The position numbers and the translations under genes are program-made. A DNA stretch of 64,000 nt. Source: Malus domestica. Lineage: Eukaryota; Streptophyta; Magnoliopsida; Rosales; Rosaceae. The DNA lies in the NCBI RefSeq assembly GCF_042453785.1, contig NC_091667.1, positions 34,836,001-34,900,000 on the forward strand, read 5' to 3'. How positions within the stretch are numbered: the first letter of the stretch is position 1; each line of letters opens with the position of its first letter. The notes under the pieces were generated by a model. That model saw only the letters and a list, made by a program, of their open reading frames with translations. It ran no database searches and was not told where the DNA came from. Shown here in pieces: positions 11,608 to 24,902 of the stretch.

Positions 11608-13893
11608 TCAAATATCTCTCTCTATAAAAATAACCATGTTATCATTCATCCATTGATCTCCCATTCGATTTCTCAATCGATTCTTCAGAATTTTCATGGC
11701 CGAAAATGCTCTTTCAACGGTTGCAGTAGCAACTGGAAGAGTTAGTGCTAATGTCACAAGCAAGTAAACCAGCGAATACACCTTGTGTTTTTTGCATTGA
11801 ACCATTTTTTTTGCAAGATCTCCAATCTCTTTTAAACCTGAAAACTCAATGCTAGACCGCATATCCATAATGTAAGTCTCAAGTTGAATCTTAAGTATCA
11901 CTAGCTCATTCATAGAGAAGTCTTTAGGATAAAACTGGGCAAGACGCAATAGCTTTTGGCTATCAAAAGCAGAGAAGGAGTCAGCTGGACATAAACATGC
12001 CAAACAAAGAAGTAACTCAGTGTTGGTCTCATTGAAACGATTATTTAGTTCTTGAAGCTGCCAATCCAAAACAACATAAAATATCCCAACACAATAATGA
12101 TGCATATTTGTGACTGCTTGTGCTTTTCGTTGCCCTCGCCTTCGAGAAAGAAACATATCATCCATATTAGGCACATCAATATCATGTTTAAGACAAAAAT
12201 CTGAGACTTTACTAAGTAAAGAATCCCAACCACTTTTCCTCATTATCTCCAACCTTTGCTTACAAACTCCAACCAACTTCATTGCATTTACAATATCCTG
12301 ATCCTTCCTTTGCAATGCTTGTGACAATTCATTGGTTATTCCTAGTATATCTTTCATCAACTGTAGATTAAACACAAAATCAAATGATTGCATGGAATCC
12401 AATAAATTATTCGCTTTACATCTTTGTTGAGAGCTTACTCCATCATCTGCTATTACTTCAAGTACATAAAGTATGGATGAAAACATAGTCATGATACTTA
12501 CTAAAGTACCAAAGTGTGAACCCCAACGTGTTTCTCCAGCACGTTTCAAAGTAGTTTCTTGATTTTTGCCTTTCCCACTTGTAAACTCACCACTGTTAAG
12601 TGCTTCAATAACTGCAATAGATTGCTTCTCTCGAAGAAGATCATAACGCTTCGATGAAGCTCCAACAACATTTACCAAAATAGTAACTATACTAAAAAAA
12701 GACTCAATTTGGATGTTCTTCTTTGCCACAACTACAAGAGCTAATTGAAGTTGATGTGCAAAGCAATGAATATAATAGGCACAACCACTGTCTTTCATAA
12801 TAAGAGCTTTAAGACCATTGAACTCACCTTGCATATTGCTGGCCCCATCGTAACCTTGCCCACGCAACCTAAACATGCTCAATTTATGCCTAGAAAATAC
12901 CTCATCAATGGTTTCGTTGAGTGAAAGAGCAGCAGTACTAGTAACATGCTCAATACCAATAAAACGCTCAACGACATGCCCATTCTTGTCCACATAACGC
13001 AATACAATAGCCATTTGTTCCTTCGTTGATACGTCGCGAGATTCATCAATCAAAATAGAGAACAGCGAAGTGCCAATGTCTTTAATAATAGTCTTGATGG
13101 TCTCAGTTGCACAAGCATTTACAATGTCTTTTTGAATATCTGGTGATGTCAATTTGTGATTCTCCGGAGCATTTTTCAAAGTAACAGCTTTCACATCCTC
13201 ATTGTGGTCGGCAAGAAACTGTAGAAGCTCAAGAAAGTTTCCATGGTTGCTTGAATGTTCAGATTCATCATTACCACGAAATGCAAGCCCTTGTCTCAAA
13301 AGAAATCGACAACAATCAATTGATGCATTCAACCGAGCTCTATATTGAATTCGAGCTTCATCATGAGTTTTAGAGAAAAAAGATTGGATATGTTGCTTTT
13401 GACTCCTTAAAGCTTCAAAATTACTCCATGCTTGATTATGTGCACTATTGACGCCTCCAATATGAGTTAGAAGTCTTTCTTTCTTCTTCCAGTTAGAAAA
13501 TCCTTCTCCAACAAAGAAATCACCACCTGTTTGTTCTCCAATGTTTGGTTTAAAAAGGTAGCAACACAGACAAAAGGCAGCATCTTTTTCTACACTATAT
13601 TCCAACCAAGTAGGAAAATCATCAAACCAAGCAGGGTTGAATCGTCTTTGCGTGTCTCCATATTTCTTGTAAGGAAAATTATGGGTTTTAGGTTGTTGAG
13701 GACCAGCTAGCACATACGCTCTTCGTACTTGATCTCGAATATTAGGATTGTAATCCAAAATTCGAATTCGCTTACCAGGATCTGATGGAAGATTTGATAA
13801 AATAAATTCTGTACTATCTTGTCCCCGAGTATCATCATTTTTCTCAATAACTGGGGATGGCGGCACTGATATTTTTTTGAAAAACCTCTCCAT
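11608..13893 (-). CDS. hAT-family transposase, TTF-type zinc finger / DUF4371 class, 761 aa
   Basis: It would catalyse cut-and-paste transposition of the surrounding element. Plant genomes usually annotate such proteins as zinc finger MYM-type protein 1-like. The N-terminal TTF-type zinc-finger region covers about residues 84-116, with W, D and a cysteine cluster (AFCLCCYLF). A DUF4371-like RNase H segment includes ILIDESRDVS, whose acidic residues would be part of the catalytic set. The C-terminal hAT dimerisation region (LTLPVATATVERAFSAMK ... LKNRLRN) covers about 695-757. The first methionine at 13893 gives the usual family start MERFFKK. The frame is open throughout and of typical length. 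It is encoded inside 11411-14836. Confidence 0.93.
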   Translation of the reverse strand: MERFFKKISVPPSPVIEKNDDTRGQDSTEFILSNLPSDPGKRIRILDYNPNIRDQVRRAYVLAGPQQPKTHNFPYKKYGDTQRRFNPAWFDDFPTWLEYSVEKDAAFCLCCYLFKPNIGEQTGGDFFVGEGFSNWKKKERLLTHIGGVNSAHNQAWSNFEALRSQKQHIQSFFSKTHDEARIQYRARLNASIDCCRFLLRQGLAFRGNDESEHSSNHGNFLELLQFLADHNEDVKAVTLKNAPENHKLTSPDIQKDIVNACATETIKTIIKDIGTSLFSILIDESRDVSTKEQMAIVLRYVDKNGHVVERFIGIEHVTSTAALSLNETIDEVFSRHKLSMFRLRGQGYDGASNMQGEFNGLKALIMKDSGCAYYIHCFAHQLQLALVVVAKKNIQIESFFSIVTILVNVVGASSKRYDLLREKQSIAVIEALNSGEFTSGKGKNQETTLKRAGETRWGSHFGTLVSIMTMFSSILYVLEVIADDGVSSQQRCKANNLLDSMQSFDFVFNLQLMKDILGITNELSQALQRKDQDIVNAMKLVGVCKQRLEIMRKSGWDSLLSKVSDFCLKHDIDVPNMDDMFLSRRRGQRKAQAVTNMHHYCVGIFYVVLDWQLQELNNRFNETNTELLLCLACLCPADSFSAFDSQKLLRLAQFYPKDFSMNELVILKIQLETYIMDMRSSIEFSGLKEIGDLAKKMVQCKKHKVYSLVYLLVTLALTLPVATATVERAFSAMKILKNRLRNRMGDQWMNDNMVIFIERDI

Positions 13894-14588
13894 GATGTTT
13901 TAGTCTGCAAAGTCAATCATATTGATACCAATAACATATAAGGTTCATACGTAATTTGTAGAATTTATAGAATAAAAATCTCAATAAAATTCTTAGACTC
14001 TTAGTCCTAGAGTATACTGTGCTAATATGCCTAATAACTAATCCATATCCAACCTAGGCAACAATTCAATTAACCAATATGGCAATACCAATAAGCATAC
14101 AAATTCTTCAACAAATAAACATTTAATTCAACTAATCATATGAATAAATGTATACCCATATTCATAGAATTCGTAATTTCATAATTTCATTCATCAATAA
14201 TCATAGAATTCATATCAATAATCAATAACCAATTACCATATGATTCTATATTTCTATACCAATTAAACAAAAATTCGTCTTAAATAATTAATTATGGTTA
14301 TGGATTATAGATTTAGGAATTAAAAATTTTACCCTAAATATATATATGTCGGCTAGAGAGTAGCTGGCTGGAGTGGCTGGCTATTGGCGTGGCTGGGAAC
14401 ATCACCTTGCTCTTGTTCCGTTCCGTTTCAAGATGTTGGGAATTTGGGGAAAGAGAGCAGCACCACGCTGCTCTCTGATTGGCAAGGGAAATAAAAAGGA
14501 AACGGAGAGATGGGAATCAGGGAATGGGGGTGGACTGTGGAGACAAGCGGTCCCCCTTTTAACATACTTTTTTTTTGTTAACATATAC

Positions 14589-14662
14589 GAAACGACGCCG
14601 TTTCGTTTATTTTTTTTTTGTACCAGGACCAAAACGACGTCGTTTTGGCCTGGATTTTTAAA
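14589..14662. repeat. Pair of GC-centred palindromes in the hAT promoter region
   Basis: aaacgacgccgtttcg (near-palindrome) and ccaaaacgacgtcgttttgg (perfect 20-bp palindrome, extended by an imperfect ccagg/cctgg stem) lie about 45 bp apart, separated by a T run. They sit between the transposase start and the right end of the hAT element. They could be a transposase or host-factor binding site, or a hairpin. Confidence 0.7.
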
Positions 14663-14980
14663 AAAAAAATATAAGACCCAGCTCTGCTTCTGCAGAACCA
14701 GGTCGGAGAGCAGAACCAGATCAGTTCAGTGAGGGCTCTGCTGCTGCAAACCCAGCTCAATTTGAGCAGCATGCCAGCGTCAGAAAAATCTTAGTGGGGG
14801 GATCCACCCCCTAGGCCCATGGCAGCTCCGTCCTTGCTAGGCGGGCGTCTCAGCAAGTCTAGGCGCCATTTCTTAATTTTCAAACGTTTAGGTATTAATC
14901 GGGGCAGTGACCAGCCGTCTAGCGTTTAAACAATACCTAAACGGCATTAGACGGAAATTTTTAAAATAGTGCTGGAATAT

Positions 14981-15439
14981 CACGATAACGGTAAACCAGT
15001 TATGCAAGTTAGGTGTCCTGGCAAACCACCCAGCAGCCCGCGTGTGAAATATGCCCAGCATATGCGTAGGCAGAAGTGTTGGTCCGAAACAGGCCCAAAA
15101 CCGTCTCGTGACGTGACCCACCCGTGCCCCTTTCGAGACAAGCTCAGCTTTGAACGTAAGAAGTTGAACAACATTTTACTTTTGTTCGATACAACCAAAG
15201 CCCTCCCGTCCCTCCTAAACACTCTTTATCCATCTGTCGCCTCAAAACCTCCGCCAAATTCAGCGGCGACTTCAACACGATTTAACCACTCCCTACCTAC
15301 ATACATACGTTCTTTTAAATCCCTCCGCCACACACTTCCCCCTCACCTTCCTCCTCTCCCTCAGAACCTCCGCATTCCCCTTCCAAAAACCCGAATCTCC
15401 CTCCCTCTTCCTCTCTCTCTCTCTTTCCTTCCAAACAAA
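14981..15439. other. Promoter / 5' UTR region of plastid pyruvate kinase
   Basis: The stretch immediately upstream of the pyruvate kinase start is C/T-rich (many ccctcc and ctctct runs from about 15300 to 15435), as is common in plant leaders. I see no unambiguous TATA box. The open frame crossing 14969-15733 is the upstream extension of the pyruvate kinase exon, not a separate gene. Confidence 0.55.
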
Positions 15440-18400
15440 ATGGCGCACGTGGTGGCTATGCGGGCGATTCATAGCTCGATCCTCTCTCCCAGCTCTGGAT
15501 CTGCACGCGGCCGCGCCGCCGACAAGCTGAAGCCGCCGACGAGCTTTGCGTACAAAGTTATGGCTTTTGAGGAGAAGCAGAAGGGATGGAGGTGGAGAGT
15601 GTTTGGGAATAGGAGGTCTGAGATCACCGCCAAGCTTCCCCTTCAGACGGAGGTCGTTCCCGTCTCGCCCGAAGACTCGCCCAAGGTTCGTGCTACTGTT
15701 CAATCTTCCTTTTTTTTTTTTTTGGGAGCGTGATGTGTTTGGTTGCTGCCGTTAACAATGCGGTCTAGTGGTATTCCTCCTTATATAGTAACTCCGAGGT
15801 CTCAGGTTCGACTCGCTTGGATGGCAAGTTTGATACTTTAATTTAAAAAAAAGTATAATCTGTTTCGTTGCCCAGAAATTGTAGGAAATCATGACCAAAA
15901 GTGAATTTCTTTTGTTTTTTCGATGTTGAATTGATAGTAATTAGACTGATTACTAGATGTTTAGCTTCTTAGACTGTAGAGATGTTGCTTTTGGTGGCCG
16001 AGGAAGGACCTCCTTGGAATTGCTTTTATAGAAAGCACTTCTGCTCATAAGCGCTTTTATTAGAATGACTTGAGAGATTTCGTTTAAAGTTCGTGTGCTT
16101 TAGAATGCATGCTCAGTTTGTTTAGTTTGTGTTGCTGATCAGATAGAGGATCAGCTGAGGGCAATTCAGCAACTTGACGACACAGCAGTGGGTATGTGGT
16201 CAAGGCCTGTGGTCAAACGTAAGACAAAGATTGTTTGCACAATTGGTCCTTCCACCAACACGCGCGAAATGATCTGGAAGTTGGCAGAGGCCGGAATGAA
16301 TGTTGCTCGTATGAATATGTCGCATGGAGATCACGCGTCTCATCAAAAAGTTATCGACTTGGTTAAAGAATATAATGAACAACATGAAGACAATGCCATT
16401 GCGATCATGCTTGATACCAAGGCAAGGCTCCCCCTATTGTTTCTTGTTTCCTTCAATATCAAGTCATCAGTTTGAATTGCTTATCTTTTACTATTCGGAG
16501 AACATCTAAGCATTCCATTGATGAATGTTGTTCTGTATCAGGGTCCTGAGGTTAGGAGCGGTGACCTGCCACAGCCAATCAATTTAGAAAGTGGGCAGGA
16601 ATTTACCTTTACAATCAAAAGAGGGGTTGGCACAGCAGATTGTGTTAGCGTGAACTATGATGATTTTGTTAACGATGTAGCACCGGGAGACATGCTTTTG
16701 GTTGATGGTATGCTGAATTTTACTTTTCTTTTGGTTAAAAATTGAAATTATGTTTATATGCACTCTGAATCTTGATTTGTGCTGCAGGTGGTATGATGTC
16801 ATTTCTGGTGAAGTCCAAGACAGAAGAATCAGTGAAATGTGAAGTTGTTGATGGAGGAGAGCTTAAGTCTAGGCGACATTTGAATGTGCGAGGGAAAAGT
16901 GCAACATTGCCTTCTATCACTGGTTGGACTCCTAGATTGTCGATTCAATCCTTTACAATCCATTAAAGATGTTTTCTTTTATTTCTTTATGATCTGTTTT
17001 CCTAATAATATAGTTGTCTAAACTTATTTATTGCAGAGAAAGATTGGGAAGATATTAAATTTGGAGTGGACAATAAAGTTGACTTCTACGCTGTTTCATT
17101 TGTCAAAGATGCGCAAGTTGTTCATGAATTGAAGAATTATCTGCAAAGTAACTTTCCAAATACTTTTATCATATATTCAGAAAATACATTTGAATACTAC
17201 ATTTTGTGTAATGCTTTTGAATAAATGTATCTTAACCTATTTTATATTGCAGGTAATAATGCAGATATACACGTTATTGTTAAAATAGAAAGTGCAGACT
17301 CTATCCCAAATTTGCATTCGATTATCACAGCATCCGATGGGGTAATTTCTCGAATCAATGAGTGGAAACGTGATGCTTAATAAATGATTTACATGCTCTT
17401 TCTCCTGGATATTTGCATCTTAATATGTGAATAACACATTTTGAAGATAATACTGACATGCAATTATCTGATTTTAGGCAATGGTTGCAAGAGGAGATCT
17501 TGGTGCAGAGCTCCCTGTTGAGGAAGTTCCGCTTTTGCAGGTACTTAACGATAAACACATTGCAATTGAATCCACTTAACAAGATTGTTACATTAAGTTG
17601 AGTTCATTTAGTACATTCTGAATTCTCTCTTTTATTTCAAAATGTAGGAAGAGATAATTAGGATATGCCGTAGCATGGGAAAGGCTGTTATTGTGGCAAC
17701 AAATATGCTGGAAAGCATGATTGTTCATCCAACACCAACCAGAGCTGAGGTATCCGACATTGCCATTGCTGTTAGAGAGGGTTCTGATGGAATTATGCTT
17801 TCTGGAGAGACTGCTCATGGAAAGTAAGTTGTTGTGGCTATTGGAATTATACTGTCGGAACCAGTTTTGGACTATATACTAACATTTAGACCGTAGCATA
17901 ATGTAATAAAGAGATTTCATATCCATGTAGGTTTCCTTTGAAGGCAGTGAAAGTTATGCACACTGTCGCACTTCGGACTGAGGCGACTATCTTGGGTGGC
18001 GCAGTGCCTGCCAATCTTGGTAAAGCTTTCAAGGTTAGGGAACATATACTTATTCATTCAGTTTCAATAGGCAGCATCTTATTCATTCAGTTTCAACCGA
18101 CTCTGAAGTCGTTTTTCCTGCAGAACCATATGAGTGAGATGTTTGCTTACCATGCAACCATGATGTCCAATACTCTTGGTACCTCAATCGTTGTCTTTAC
18201 CAGATCTGGTTTCATGGCTATTCTATTGAGCCATTACCGACCTACCGGGACCATATTTGCCTTTACGAATGAGTGAGTTTTCATGTTAACTGTCACAGAG
18301 GCATTATTTGTGATAGTGTTACTAGAATTTTGTTTTGATTCTCCTTGATAGATTTGTCATCCCCCTCCTCCGGGCGGGTGCACGGCAAGAATTTTGTTAA

Positions 18401-18991
18401 AGTTGTAACTGTATCAGTTAAAATATGCTGTGCAAGTTCTATTCATTAGGAAAGTGAATTTGATTTTTTGACTGATCAAGTACTTTGATGGCCATGTAGT
18501 AAGAGCATACAACGGAGGTTGGCTTTGTATCAAGGCGTATGTCCCATATACATGGAGTTCACAGAAGATTCTGAAACAAGCTTTAACAATGCCTTGACTG
18601 TGCTGAAGGTGACGTTATGCTGCATATTTCCTAAATTTACGGCAACATAAGAGTAATTTAAATTTGTATTTGGTCACATACGGGAATTATCCAATCGGCC
18701 ATTTTTATATCGGGTTTCATTTCCCTTAAAGGCTCATCCTTGAATCAATCTTGACAGTATCAATATTTTCGTTTATTTTAACTTTTTCATACGACACTTT
18801 TGGTTCTGATTTGGACTAACATAGCTATATGCTATTCAACCATGCCAACACTGATGATGCATTTTCCGGTGCTTTGTTTACAGAAGCAAGGATTGGTAAA
18901 GGCAGGAGAAGAGGTCGCACTCGTTCAAAGTGGCAGGCAACCCATTTGGCGGCTCCAATCCACTCACAACATTCAAGTGCGCAAAATTTAG
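15440..18991 (+). CDS. PKP2: Plastid pyruvate kinase beta subunit (PKP2-like), 12 exons, 577 aa
   Basis: Converts phosphoenolpyruvate and ADP to pyruvate and ATP in plastids, supplying carbon for fatty-acid synthesis. Exons: 15440-15685, 16143-16421, 16542-16707, 16788-16922, 17037-17147, 17253-17341, 17478-17540, 17648-17823, 17931-18033, 18124-18272, 18500-18608 and 18884-18991. They total 1,734 nt; Arabidopsis PKP2 is about the same length. The start [20 protein letters not shown] is a Ser/Arg-rich transit peptide matching the family. Active-site segments are present: [47 protein letters not shown] and [19 protein letters not shown]. The C-terminus is [17 protein letters not shown]. Intron 2 has a GC donor (aag|gcaagg). 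A few residues near [14 protein letters not shown] depart from what I recall for the family, but nothing looks broken. Confidence 0.95.
15750..15850 (+). mobile_element. Possible tRNA-related SINE fragment in pyruvate kinase intron 1
   Basis: aatgcggtctagtggtattc resembles a Pol III A box and caggttcgactcg a B box, at normal tRNA-like spacing (about 15757 and 15805). The 3' body and target duplications are unclear, so this is a fragment at best. Confidence 0.5.
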
Positions 18992-20315
18992 GTGCAACTG
19001 AGATGGAAATGTCTCCCTCGTAACATAGATTTCTTCGTCTACACTACGATAATTTCCAACGATAGCGTATCTCTTGTAGTTCCAGCGGAATTGTTGTGGT
19101 AGTTTCTTGCTTTGGTTGTTTTTTCTTGTATTGCACTCTTTTGTGATCCTATATGCTTATTTTTTGTTTTACAATTTTTCCTTAAATAATTTTGGTGTAT
19201 GTTTTAGAACAAGAAGAAGTTGTTGAGTTATAAATTTGGCAGTTGGAATGAAATGTCTTAACTTATTACTCAAACTGTAATGTCTTTTAATAGTTTGATT
19301 GAGGAAACAGATCGTCACCTTTTGATATCCGCTGCTTACCGTTTGTTGCATAGCCGTTAACCACTGGCTAGGGTGGATTTTACGTCGGCTGCACGAGTGT
19401 GGGACTAAGATTGAGGGAGTTTCGTGCTTGAAAGTTGTTCTACCGATGATGTGAATTTACGGATGGTTTGAACTTGAAGGGGCATTGATGGAATGAGGCA
19501 GATTTTTTGTTTATTAAAAAAGTTATTTATAGCTACGTTTTTTAAAATCAATTTTAATCTTACTTGTCCCGTAACTCAAAAATCACCACTTTACTTTTTA
19601 AAAATCAAAATTTGTTTCATTTTAACTTGTGAATTCTTTTTTTTTTCCTGAAACTCAAAAGTTCTCATTTTACTCTTTGAAACTTAAAATTGGTTCTATT
19701 TTAACTTGTGATACTCTTTCCCTTGAAACTCAAAAGTTGCTCCAGCACTTATGTGAAACCCACCACCCAATAAGATTATGCCACACGTGTCATTGAATTT
19801 GATTATAAATCTTCACTATGCATAAATATTTAATAATATTAAGTTTAAAAGAAGAAATTAAGAATTTGAATTTTTTTTGGGTTGTTGTGCTTGAGTTACA
19901 GAGATGAAAAAAAAGAAAGAATTGATTAGTCTGTTGTATCCAAATCAAGCACAGGTAACAAAATAACATAATTAAGGCGATGTTGAGCGAATTCTGAGTT
20001 TTATAGAGCAAATGATGACTTTTGAATACTAGGGGGCATGAGATCAAAATCGAATTACAAAGGGTAAAGTGAAACGAATTCTGAGTTTCAAAAAGTAAAG
20101 TGACAACTTTTAAATTATATGAATAAAATAAATTTACAAACGAATTCCAGATGACGTTAAAAATAAATCTTAACAAAATTTCAAAAGTTAAACAAAAATT
20201 GTTGATATGGACGGACTTCATAAACAAAATTAAACACATTCATTAGGATAATGACATCCGATTTATTTATTGAGATAGTATTTTAAGGACAAACCAAAAC
20301 ATAGAGTTACAAAAG
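18992..20315. repeat. Intergenic with an AT-rich fold-back element
   Basis: From about 19500 to 20270 the sequence is partly self-complementary. The stretch near 19570-19640 (caccactttactttttaaaa, gtttcattttaactt) resembles the reverse complement of about 20045-20115 (gtcactttactttttgaaac, gtttcactttaccc). That suggests a degenerate fold-back or MITE. No coding sequence is recognised. The segment also holds the 3' flanks of pyruvate kinase and of the chitinase gene at 20316. Confidence 0.45.
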
Positions 20316-21915
<1,600 letters not shown>

Positions 21916-23522
21916 TTTGTCCAAATTCTTTCTCTCAGCCGAACATATTGGTATATCTTCTATTGTAGATGTTATCTATATATTGGCCAATTAAATTGGG
22001 GTTAGAGGTAACCTAAAGAATAAAAAATTGGAGTTAGAGGCTACATAAAGCATATGGAATAAATTTAAATTTCAACCAAAATTGCAGTCAAACTACAAGT
22101 TCGCACGTCATAAGTATAATATACTCGATCAGTGGCGGTGGATTAAAATATAAGGGCTTGTAATTTTTCATGGCAAAGTCTAACAGATTAATGAGTTGAG
22201 GGCTTGTTATGCCAGCTTCAAAGCAGTTCAGATTCCCTTCAACTACTCAGATACAGAACATAACCTATACTGCCAAAATGTCACTTGGCATCCTAACATA
22301 TTCTTCTAATTTTTCATTAGTTGAAGGGGAATCTGAATTGTTATGAAGCTGCCATGATACATGCATACACAAATACAAAACTATGAACAAGTAGAAGCCA
22401 ATACATTTGCACCTATTAATTAGAAATAGGGGCAAAAATTGAGGATTTCTGCACCTAATAGTTAGGAGTGGCGGATATTGAAATTGCACTTAAAAAAAGC
22501 GTTGCTATTAATAAATAAGGGCAAATAAGCACTTATTTCCGCCCCTAATAGTTTTGTTGTCATGTAGGCAAGTGACATGCAAACAATATTAGGTACGAAT
22601 GTTTAAAGTATTATGGGCGATTATTAAAGCCCATACTTTATTATATATTTAATGCATTTATATTTATTATTATTGCATTTTGGGAATTATATTAATTAAA
22701 AACGTTTTTTAGGGTCAAGTATGTTTACGATTATTTTATTTTCCCCCACCACCCTAGACGAAAAAATAAACTGTCAATAAAAAAATTAATATTAAAATGA
22801 TTCATACTTCATTTATTATATACAAATGGTACAAGTATCAAGAAGAAGTTTAAGCCTATTAGATACAAATGGTAGTCTAAACAAAATTTATATGTCTAAT
22901 CAATCTTCTGCATCTGAAACACCGAAAAGATGAAAAGTTAAAAGCAAGTGTCTTCCATGATCCATCTGGTAGATACACCAGAGAAGGTAAAAGCAAATTA
23001 GAGTAAAACTATTTTTAGAAAAAATAAGAACCAAAACAATCAAATTATGGAGAACTCACAACCATGAAAAGAAACGAACAAATTAAAACAATCAAATTAT
23101 GTACCTACCGTTCACAAAACATCAAAAAAAACAAAACCTCCAAAACAAACAAAAAATAAAACCTAAATTAAGCCAATAGGGGTTTATGATGTAATTTATA
23201 ATTTTGATAACACACCTATATTATACAAAAATAAAATGAAAAAAAAATATGTATGAAGAACACACCTAACAAATTTCACTTCCAAATTTACCTACAAAAC
23301 AACAGTTTGAGAGGAAAAAACAAAAAAAACTTCAATCAAACTAAATAAGTTTAGTTTTTTTTCTCTACTACAAACCTTTTTAAATCTCTCTTTCGCTATA
23401 TTAGACTCATCAAAGGGAATATTGAAAGGTAGAAAATTAAGAAAAAATAGATATGAAGAGAAAACAATATTAGATCTAGAACAAAAAGTGAAGAAGGAGG
23501 ATAAAAATATGAAGGAACAAGA

Positions 23523-24132
23523 TGTTACAGCAATATTAGAAAATATGAGAAATACAAAAGAATTTCAATAATAATAATCATAAAGAAATTTCACAACATC
23601 AATTATATATGAGATTAATATAAACAACTAGAGATAAAGTTAGAAAAACTGACAAACTTGAAGATTGAGGCTTGCATAAATGCAATGTCCTAAAGATATA
23701 ATTTCGCCCATACTCTTGTGCTTGTAGTTCAATAGGCTTCCATCTCCCAGGATTCAACAATCTATAATCCGAAGTCAAAGCAGTTCAATCTTCGGACTCT
23801 AGCGAACTTTATATATTCTGTATTCTCAAGACACGACTAGAAATTTGACACACGAAGCATGAGAGAAACAAAGTGGGGAAACCCTATTTCTCAAGAGTAA
23901 AAATTAACTTTAATTTTCTATATCTTAATGATAATGGTTTCATGAGTTTATATAGAACCCAAGTACTTCTTGTTAAGGAGATGTAACTTTTCATCTATAA
24001 GTATACATTACTTATCAAGGGAATACACCTAAACAACATAACCTTTCTAAGAAATTGGTTAACATTATTTTTCATTCAATTATTAAAATTATATATTACA
24101 ATATTTCATATTATAATATATAATTTCCAACA
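23523..24132. repeat. Left LTR
   Basis: 610-bp direct repeat bounded by tgttacagcaatattag and tttccaaca; the partner is 26981-27586. Confidence 0.88.
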
Positions 24133-24754
24133 ATCCCCCACATGAATGAAAAATTAGGAAGAATTTGAGAGTACAGGCGGACAAGAGATGCATCGGGAGA
24201 GGTGTCTTTTGGACTTGAACCTACCCTAATGAATACTTATCGGATTTACTTGGTGACACAGTGAATATAGAATCTTGAACTGTTCACCGCAGCAGTAAAC
24301 CAAGACAATAAGCAACACACATCACTAATCCTAATATATTACGGTTCATACGGTTGTGTTCATTTTGGTCCTGAACAAATCCTGGATTCATGAAAGCTTT
24401 AGAGAATTTAGCCATCTCATACTCATAGAAGCGACCCACTTCTACTCTCACATAGGTGACCACTAATTAAGAATAGTCTGCTCTATTCCTCTTATTTATA
24501 AGATATCACTGTCATTAAGTATAAATATACACCCTGAAACTTCTGCAGACAACATACTTCTTCCATCATAGGAATGAGGTATATAGTGTGTTAACTTCTT
24601 TGAATCATGCTCAACCAGTTTGCCTGTTGAACTTAGACCATGGGATCTCCAATCAATTAAGTTAGGTTTCCGCTCGGCTGATTCATTAGTTATGTTGGTT
24701 TTAGCCTCATTCCCCTCGATGATCAACTTACTCTCTAGTCTAACATTTAATAAT

Positions 24755-24902
24755 GGGGTGTGCTATTCACACACCCATTTTTACGTCTCACACACCCCTC
24801 GTGAATTTCTGTCCATTGATCTTCTTCAATTCATTCGATCTGACGGCCGAAAATAAAAAAGGTGTGAGAGAAGTAAAAATGGGTGTGTGGATATCACACC
24901 CC
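24755..24902. mobile_element. 148-bp MITE inside the LTR retroelement
   Basis: The termini are near-perfect inverted repeats of about 30 bp: ggggtgtgctattcacacac on the left against ggggtgtgatatccacacac on the right (reverse complement), both continuing ccatttttac. Perfect 8-bp duplications ttaataat flank it at 24747-24754 and 24903-24910, so hAT-like or a related class. It is younger than the retroelement it sits in. Confidence 0.85.

Larger units (their letters stand above)
11411..14836 (-). mobile_element. Autonomous-looking hAT transposon, 3,426 bp
   Basis: The terminal inverted repeats are short and imperfect: cagggacgaagc on the left and caaggacggagc on the right (10 of 12 matching). 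Perfect 8-bp target duplications flank it, and one long transposase gene lies on the minus strand. The region upstream of that gene (13894-14836) is the likely promoter and carries palindromes near 14590-14662. Nothing visible prevents mobility, so it may be young. The ends resemble those of the MITE at 28804-29134. Confidence 0.88.
11403..14844. repeat. 8-bp target-site duplication of the inner hAT transposon (ctaggcgg)
   Basis: Perfect direct repeats ctaggcgg lie at 11403-11410 and 14837-14844, immediately outside the ends cagggacgaagc and (reverse complement) caaggacggagc. Eight bases is the hAT signature. The target was one of the host element's own subterminal motifs. Confidence 0.92.
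11032..14972. mobile_element. Non-autonomous hAT-like element (ctaggcgg family), copy 2, split by a hAT transposon
   Basis: The left arm (aagattctaaaagacgttag, then tctaggcag, ctaggcgg) is homologous to the element at 25-998, and the right arm (14845-14972) ends tttttaaaatagtgc. The flanks 11024-11031 (tagaatat) and 14973-14980 (tggaatat) agree at 7 of 8 bases. Without the inner transposon and one copy of its target duplication the element is about 507 bp. No coding capacity of its own is seen. Confidence 0.6.

Noticed and set aside
14969-15733. Long plus-strand frame of 254 codons
   Set aside because: Only its last part is real (pyruvate kinase exon 1, starting at 15440); upstream residues are a translated leader with no family resemblance.
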